Below are positions 57,601 to 64,000 of a stretch of 64,000 nt of DNA, piece by piece. This DNA is from Piscicola geometra (lineage: Eukaryota; Annelida; Clitellata; Hirudinida; Piscicolidae): positions 7,027,162 through 7,091,161 of the forward strand of contig OX030968.1 of NCBI GenBank assembly GCA_943735955.1, given 5' to 3'. Positions within the stretch are counted from its first letter, which is position 1. Each line of letters begins with the position of its first letter. The notes under the pieces were generated by a model. The model worked only from the letters and a program-made list of their open reading frames with translations, did not search any database and was not told the DNA's origin. The position numbers and the translations under genes were made by a program.

Positions 57601-59034
57601 CCTATTATTCTTGATTTGGTTAACTTATCTTTGTCTACATCTAAATTTCCGTCTATCCTCAAATCTTCATTTATTATTCCTACAATTAAGAAGCCTTCTC
57701 TTGACCCTGCTTCCTTATCCAGTTATAGACCTGTATCTAACCTTTCCTTTCTTTCTAAGGTCCTTGAAAAAGTTACTTCTCAACAAATAATATTCTATCT
57801 AGAACTTCTTCCTCCCTCTCAATCTGGTTTCAGAATTAGCCACTCCACTGAAACTGCTTTACTTGAACTCTTTAATGACCTTATTTTAACTTGTGATTCT
57901 AATGCCTCTACTCTTCTTTTATGCCTTGACTTTTCATCTGCTTTTGACACTGTCGACCATACTCTTTTATTAAATGTTTTAGATTCTTCCTTTATTATTT
58001 CTGGCTCGTCCCTTATCTGGCTTAAATCCTACCTTTTTGAGTGAACTTCCTATGTATCAATTGAATCTTCTCGTTCTTCTTCTGTTTCTTTATCTTATGG
58101 TGTTCCACAGGGCTCAATCCTTGGTCCTTTACTTTTTATTCTCTATACTTCGGAACTACCTAATATTATTTCTTCATCTTCTTTAAACTGTCAAATTTAT
58201 GCTGACGACTCCTATATTTATACATCTTTCACTGACTCTTCTCTTGACCTTACTGTTAATAAAATAACTCTCTGTCTTCAATCTATAATCTCTTGGGCTT
58301 CTTCTATGTTTCTCAAACTTAATCGGGACAAGTTCGAACTCATATATTTCAATAAAAAATCAAAGTCTTTACTATCTCTTCCTTCTTTAGTTTTGCCTTC
58401 TCCCTCTTCACTCTCTCTAAACCCTTCATCTTCCATTCGTAGCCTTGGTTTTATTTTCGATTCTAACTTGTCTTTAGCTCCTCAAATTCTTTCTGTCTCT
58501 AAATCTTGTTACTTCGACATTCGTCGTTTTAAACAGCTTCTTCCTTTTCTCGATGATCCTACTTAGCAACTTCTTGTATCTTCTCTAGTTCTCTCCAGGA
58601 TTGATTATTGCAACTCTCTTTACTATGGTCTCACTGATACTACTTTAGCTCATCTAAATAAAGCCTTTAATTGTGCTGCTCGTCTTGTTGCTCGGGCTCC
58701 AAAGTTTTCTCACATTTCTCTTTATCTTCGTTTGTTACATTGGTTACCTTTGAGATCTAGAGTGACTTTTAAAATATGCCTAAATATGTTTAAAATTCAT
58801 AACTGTAATGCTCCAATTTATCTTTAAAATCTAATTAAACAACCCCCTAAATCTGGTCTAAGATCATCTACCTTTAATCGTTCTTTTCGTTTTCCAGTTA
58901 AACACTCTTTTGCTAAACGTTCTTTTTCTTACTGTGGTCCTCTTCTATGGAATTCTTTACCTTCTTCTTTAACTTCAACTAAGTCACTTATAACTTTCCG
59001 TCGAGGCCTGAAGACGTACTTGTTCGGGACGTGA
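57601..59034 (+). pseudogene. LINE reverse transcriptase, three in-frame stops
   Basis: One continuous frame. In order: IIPTIKKPSLDPASLSSYRP, VSNLSFLSKVLEKVTSQQII, SQSGFRISHSTETALLELFN, LCLDFSSAFDTVDHTLLLNV (motif A), SYGVPQGSILGPLLFILYTS (motif B), CQIYADDSYIYTSF (motif C), LKLNRDKFELIYFNKKS, SSLVLSRIDYCNSLYYGL, LHWLPLRSRVTFKICLNMFK, SFSYCGPLLWNSLPSSLTST, FRRGLKTYLFGT. The only breaks are TGA 58042-58044, TAG 58564-58566 and TAA 58825-58827; no frameshift. The HSTETAL, AFDTVDH and YADDS motifs point to the Rex1/CR1/L2 group. Confidence 0.9.
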
Positions 59035-59085
59035 CGGCTGAGCGCTTTTGTTCACTTAGTAAAGGGTGCTCTACAAATCATTAGT

Positions 59086-59254
59086 TTTTGGTTAGCAGCA
59101 GCCATCTTGGCCGCCGCTTTTAACCGTTTATAATTTTGTTGAATAGTTTGTCTTCGGATCCAATAATTTTTCGTAAGGATCTGAAGACATATCTGTTTAA
59201 CAAATTTATTTACGAGCGCTCTTGAATTTGAAGAAAGAGCGCTATAGAAATCTA

Positions 59255-59331
<77 letters not shown>

Positions 59332-59332
59332 C

Positions 59333-59418
<86 letters not shown>
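59086..59418 (+). mobile_element. short form of element A with long (GATT)n tail
   Basis: TTTTTGGTTAGCAGCAGCCA, then a jump to GGATCTGAAGACATATCTGT and the hairpin tail, lacking the ~400-bp middle of A. It follows the LINE 3' end directly. The tail is (GATT)n of about 160 bp (59257-59418). Confidence 0.85.
59257..59418. repeat. (GATT)n tail array
   Basis: About 40 GATT units with one GACT at 59331. It grew from a SINE/LINE-type tail. Confidence 0.97.
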
Positions 59419-59420
<2 letters not shown>

Positions 59421-60257
59421 CCATTCGACTTATGCTAATGAGCAAAAGTGACGTTTTACAGTAAAATTATAGAAAAGTCTTTAAATTTAAGTTATGCGTT
59501 ATTCTATCGAAATAAAAAAGCAAGTGCATGAAAGATAATTTTATTATCTTTTAAATGCGTATTTTATAAATAAATTATATATTATGTAAGTTTTCAAATA
59601 AAAGGATTTTAATCAAAATATCCCTTGAATCTAGCGTAACAGTAAAAAGCAATAATTTAGGTACTGCTACTTTTTATACGTACTTATTCATTTCTTAATG
59701 CGCTAACCAAAAAATTACGTACAATATTGAATTATACATAAATAGATTCGTCTTTAAATAATCTATCCTTAAATTTTTCTTAAGTTGAATAAATATTAAG
59801 TGAGAAGCCAGAAAACTCGAGGCAAAGCTTTAAATTTAGTAATTCGAGAATCAAAAAAGATAGTTTTTACTTAAGAAAGTTATTACAAAAGTATAAGTTA
59901 AACTCAATAAAATTCTGTAAAAAAAGTTTTGAAAAAACATTTTTTAAGTATACGAAATAGATTTTAAAGTGTACATGCTTTCGACCATATATATATATAT
60001 AGCATAGGTATATGCTTTCGACTTAAGACAAAATTGAAAAGTTATTAAGTTAAAATTGTAAGTCAGCACATTTCTGTTATTTTTTTCGTCTGCTACACAT
60101 TCAATTATTGAATTTCAATTGCAATAGTACAGGATATTTCGTTTAACTAACTTAATTTGTTTTCTTGATTTGTAAGTGAATATTTTATTTTAATTTAAAA
60201 TTTCAAAGATTTATTATTTTTAATTAATAACATTTTTTAACAACAACAAAAATTCGT
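59419..60257. other. no gene recognised
   Basis: AT-rich, with duplicated ATGCTTTCGAC words at 59978 and 60012 around a TATATATATA run. Confidence 0.5.
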
Positions 60258-60639
60258 TTATTTGCAAGCAAATAAATTTAGAAATCGAAGCAAATAAATG
60301 CTTGTATGACCTCTTAGAAAAATAAAATAATACATGAACTTCTTAATTAAATTCACAAACTAAAAGAATTGTTAATAATAACAAATGTTTTCATTGATTT
60401 ACAAAATAAATTAATTAAAGTGATTGGAAATTATAAGTGGTTTAATTATTTTCTTAAAATTAAAGGTTTGCTGTATATTCTTCAAATTCAATGGCAATCT
60501 GTTCTAGAGTTGGAGCCCTGCATAGATTGGACTATTTAGATAGAAATTGGTTCTTGGAGTTTGTAAGTAATAGTCAGACTTAGTTCTCAATGTTCGTGTG
60601 CAGTTGGATGTGAAGGAATGTATTAAATGTGTAAAATAG

Positions 60640-60968
60640 GAGGATGTGTTTTTTATTATAAGTTTATGAAAAAGAATCTAGGTTTTAAAGATGTTTAACT
60701 GATTGATTGTTAAAATTTGAGCTGGATGATACAGATGAGATATGTGGTCATGAGAGTGTAAATTAAACAGGACTCTAAGAAAATTATTTTGTATAACATT
60801 TAAAGGATGTAAATGAGTTTTGCAAGCAAGTCCCCATAAAGGGAGACAATAGGTCAAGTAAGGTAGAATTAAAGTAGAATAGAGTAACTTAATTATATGA
60901 GATGGTAAATTGTGTTTAAGTTTATGTAAAATACCAATATTTTTTGCAAGTTTTTTTGATATATACAT
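60640..60968 (-). pseudogene. LINE RT C-terminal part, copy 2
   Basis: 60968-60678 reads MYISKKLAKNIGILHKLKHN, STLILPYLTYCLPLWGLACK, LHPLNVIQNNFLRVLFNLHS, matching copy 1, with a stop after NQLNIFKT where copy 1 continues. Confidence 0.88.
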
Positions 60969-61033
60969 TATATGTTCATTCCAAGAAAGATTACTGGTTA
61001 TATAAATACCTAAGAATTTTGTATAATCGACTC

Positions 61034-61805
61034 AATCAATCAATCAATCAATCAAATCAATTTCTATAGCGCTCTTTCCTCAAATTCAAGAGCGCTGGTA
61101 AATGAATTTGTTAAACAGATATGTCTTCAGATCCGTACGAAAAGTAAATAATGATATAGAAGTAGTTAAATAAGGAGGTGATGAGTTTCAAATATATGGA
61201 CATCTTTAAAGAAGGGTCATCTAAGTAAGGTAATAATTGTCTAATACGTCAGTTTTCAATAGACATAAACAGTCATGTGTAGAAGATTCGTTCTGACAGT
61301 CTATCCTTCATCTGCAGAGCTCATTTGCCTTGTGAAGTAAGTAGCCAGTGGGTGCTTGCAAGCTGTGCACTGGTGTTCAAATTGAGGCCCTGGCACTTCT
61401 TCATAAAGTTTATCTTGCACACATGAATGTGTTTATGACATAAACACAGTCATGTGTTGAAGATTCGTTCTAACAGTCTGTCCTTCATCTGCAGAGCTCA
61501 TCTGCCTTGTGAAGTAGGGAGCCAGTGGGTTCTTGCAAACTGTGCATTAGCGCTCAATTTGAGGCCTTGGCACTTCTTCCTTTTAAAATAAGTTTTTATT
61601 GTAGTCCGTTAGACAGTTATTGGTTGAAGATTTTAATTCCGAGAGCAAGATAAATTTAAAACCAGAAAAAAAGAAAAGATATAAATTATAATTACTATAA
61701 TTATTTGAAATAAAAAAAAACTAAATTATTAGATAAGAAGACAAACTATTTAACAAAATCATTAAACGGTTAAAGCGGCTGCCAAGATGGCAGCTGCTAA
61801 CCAAA
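61034..61805 (-). mobile_element. element A, inverted copy, in LINE copy 2
   Basis: 772 bp. (AATC)n and the GCGCT hairpin are at the left, and TGGCAGCTGCTAACCAA at the right. Target duplication GACTC (61029-61033 and 61806-61810). Contains the same internal ~145-bp tandem duplication as 56348-57598 and no B insertion, so it shows what the uninterrupted element looks like. Confidence 0.92.
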
Positions 61806-61807
61806 GA

Positions 61808-62880
61808 CTCTCTATAATATAAGAATCAATTTTAAAGGTATAATTAATAATGTTTGTTTTTATTTTAGGGCCAAAAAGAATGCTGCATGTTTTTGCATAG
61901 TTGATTTTGAGTTGGTTATCAATTGTCCATTGATGTAACAAATTAAGAAAAGTATTTGTTTTTAAAATAAGATTATTAACATTTTTGTCTTGGAACAATA
62001 CTGTAGTGTCGTCAGCATAAAGGACAAATTTGGCAATTTCGGAAAAATTCATTAAATCATTAACATAAATGTTAAATAACAAAGGTCCTAAAATAGATCC
62101 TTGCGGTACACCAGTGTTAATCTTTAGTGTGTTAGATGTTACACCATCAATGTATACATATTGGGAACGATTTCTTAAATATTCACAGAACCATTTGTGA
62201 CATGTTCCACGTATTCCATAATGAAATAATTTATCAAGCAAGATAAAATGGTTTATGGTATCAAATGCCTTTGAAAAAGCAATGAAAATACCTAATGTGT
62301 GTAAGCGAGAATCAATACCAGAAGCAACATGATGCACAACATCCAAAATGGCTAGTTCCGTAGAACTGCCTTTTGTGAGACCGTATTGGCTAGGTGATAG
62401 AATATTTTCGTTTTCCATGAAATTATTAAGTCGATTAAAAACAATTTTTTCTAAAATTGTTGATATAGAAGATAATAGTGATATGGGTCTATAATTGTTC
62501 GAATCATTTTCTAAACCATTTTTATGTATTGGAATAATTTTGGATAATTTAAAAGAGAAGGAAATGAACCTGTTTTAAGAGATACGTTTATTAGATGTGT
62601 AAGTGGAATTAATATATTTGGTGAAATTTTCTTTAAAAGTTTGTTAGAAATTTGGTCATCGCCACAGCTAGATGTATTTGAAATGGTTTTAAATTAATTA
62701 AATTTTCAATTAAATCTGTTTCTAAGAGAAAAAAAGAATTTTGTGGACTTTTATTCAGATATGATTTTGTAATATGATTATTTTTGTTTTCAGAAAAAGC
62801 AGCAAACTGACTATTAAAAATAGTTGCGATAGAAGATTTGTCCGTAATTATTTCATTGTTAATTTTTAATGTAATATGAT
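61808..62880 (-). pseudogene. LINE reverse transcriptase, copy 2, N-terminal two thirds
   Basis: 62418-61808 is open and contains QYGLTKGSSTELAIL, FIAFSKAFDTINHF (motif A with FIDFS changed to FIAFS), TGVPQGSILGPLLF, LYADDTTVLF, LKINYAKTCSILF. The Asp-to-Ala change hits the first catalytic Asp position of motif A; the second candidate Asp in AFD remains. Upstream (62880-62419) YRPISLLSSISK-type sequence continues, with an indel near 62550. Confidence 0.85.
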
Positions 62881-62885
62881 TTTGT

Positions 62886-64000
62886 TTATTGTATGTTATT
62901 TAAATGACATTTTATTAAATCCCATGTTTTCTTAATATTATGTTTATGCTTAATGAATTCTTCTTTATTGTATTTATTTTTAGAAATTCTGCAGAGAGAA
63001 TGAAATAAGTTTTTATAAGTTTTATAAGTAATTATATTGAGATTAGTTGGAGAGCTAATACACTTTTTATACAACTTGTTTTTGTGTTTTGAAGAAACTA
63101 AAAGAACTTTTGTCAGCCAAGCTTGTTTACGCAAGCAAGTATTATGTCTGTTTCTATGTTGACAATGAGTAGTTAGACCACTTTGTATTGTTTCGATGAA
63201 GTGTTTTGTGACAAAATCTATGTCGTCAGGAGACAAAACCTTGCTCCAATCATTGGATAACAAAAAACTATTTAATTTGAAAATATTCCTATCTGAAAAT
63301 ACGAAATTATTTTGTGCGGTGAAAGATTTTTGTTTAAATTGTAGTTTCGAAAAGGTGCAAATAGGATAGTGGTCGGATAAATCATTTGACAGAACATTAG
63401 ACTTGTGTAGTTGTAGGTTATTTGTGTATATATTGTCGATAAGCGTGCTGGAATATGAAGTGACTCTTGTTGGGTGAGTGATGAGTGGGATAAAGTTGAA
63501 TGATGACATCAAATTGGTAAAATCATTTGATATATTACAATCACTATTTAATATATTAATATTGAAATCCTCAAGGATATAAATTAAATTATTTTTTATC
63601 GATTTATTTCTTAATGTTTTAGTGAGTGCATCATTAAAAAGTAATGAATCTGTATTTGGTGGTCTATAAACAATGATTAAGAGAACATTAGGAGATTTTT
63701 CAGAAATTATTTCAATACATAGCCAATCAAAAACTTGAGAGTTTGGACAAAGATCATCTCTTACTACTTAATAAAGTCTGCTAGATATAAAAAAAACCTA
63801 CACCGCCTCCAATGCGATTTTTCCTGTTTTTACTTACAAATGGGTAACCAGAGATTGAAATAAGTTGTGATGACGTGTCATCCAACCAGGTTTCTGACAC
63901 ACCAATTACAGAAATTTGTAGATTAATTTCCTTCAACAAAAAACTAAGTTCTTCCATTTTGTTATATAAACTTCTTGCATTAATATGCAGCAAAGAAAAA
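62886..64000 (-). pseudogene. LINE endonuclease, copy 2, frameshifted and cut by window edge
   Basis: 63993-63781 reads LHINARSLYNKMEELSFLLK, SVIGVSETWLDD, GGGVGFF, then a frameshift in an A-run near 63790. 63512-62886 reads THPTRVTSYSSTLIDNIYTN, SDHYPICTF and the linker, ending at a frame change near 62890. The intervening part has YKPP-type and GDFNIN-type regions in broken frames. Confidence 0.85.

Larger units (their letters stand above)
56262..59091 (+). mobile_element. 5'-truncated LINE (Rex1/CR1/L2 group) carrying nested A and B
   Basis: The reading frame begins near 56262 (SMSLISCSLDLISKTIFKEL), is split by element A at 56347/57599, and resumes PIILDLVNLSLSTSKFPS. Removing A and one ATCCT keeps the frame exactly. 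The protein ends at TGA 59032-59034. A 57-bp 3' UTR follows, ending in a hairpin (AGCGCTTTT ... AAAGGGTGCT) and CTACAAATCATTAG. It inserted about 130 bp upstream of the IF1 start codon. Confidence 0.85.
60258..64000 (-). mobile_element. Jockey/CR1-group LINE, copy 2 (window edge)
   Basis: Near-identical by eye to copy 1 (28731-31790) over its length, on the same strand. Interrupted at 61033/61806 by element A with target duplication GACTC. Endonuclease 63993 to about 62900 and RT 62880-60640 are present. It retains the 7-A run and the TCA codon where copy 1 is broken, but has its own stops and frameshifts (for example around 63512-63781 and 62693). The 5' end lies beyond the window. Confidence 0.88.

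Overview
The window is animal nuclear DNA: strongly AT-rich, with spliceosomal introns, tRNA-derived SINEs, several LINE clades, hAT, pogo and Merlin DNA transposons, and very long microsatellites. An aquatic invertebrate (mollusc or other lophotrochozoan, possibly cnidarian) is my guess from the transposon mix; nothing in the sequence fixes the taxon. Almost all of the window is repeats and transposon relics, often nested.

The one convincing host gene is a mitochondrial ATP synthase inhibitor, ATPase inhibitory factor 1 (IF1, ATP5IF1 type), on the minus strand at 45730-56134. Five exons join in phase to 114 codons plus a stop. Its fourth intron (9.6 kb) holds a Merlin transposon, a palindromic foldback-type element and a broken LINE. 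A LINE with two further nested insertions lies just upstream of its first coding exon.

Layout. 1-6.8 kb: SINEs, a Merlin-type MITE, LINE scraps, (TG)n and (AGT)n. 6.8-13.6 kb: (ACT)n, an hAT relic with an 8-bp target duplication, and (GT)n. 14.8-21.0 kb: a 6-kb satellite complex grading from (ATCC)n through AATG-type and TTAATTAA-type DNA to a 12-bp minisatellite. 22.2-23.8 kb: a minus-strand LINE. 24.4-33.2 kb: an hAT MITE, then an intron-containing hAT transposase gene split by a pogo element and a Jockey/CR1-group LINE. 33.2-37.3 kb: LINE endonuclease relic, non-autonomous element B, minisatellite and two hAT relics. 38.2-38.9 kb: a decayed phlebovirus-type Gc-like glycoprotein fragment. 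39.4-45.6 kb: (AT)n, SINEs, a large foldback element (F) and an hAT 3' end. 45.7-56.1 kb: the IF1 gene with intronic Merlin (46244-51828) and foldback element E (46575-50374). 56.2-59.4 kb: LINE < element A < element B. 60.3-64.0 kb: second copy of the Jockey/CR1-group LINE, interrupted by element A and running off the window.

Insertion order can be read directly in several places, because removing an element plus one target-site copy restores a reading frame or a repeat arm: pogo in hAT, A in the LINE at 56 kb, B in A, and the MITE in the arm of F. Elements A, B and the 57-59 kb LINE end in the same kind of GCGCT hairpin tail, which suggests A and B are moved by LINEs of that type. The least familiar items are E and F, palindromic elements whose termini are tandem arrays of about 16-bp units.
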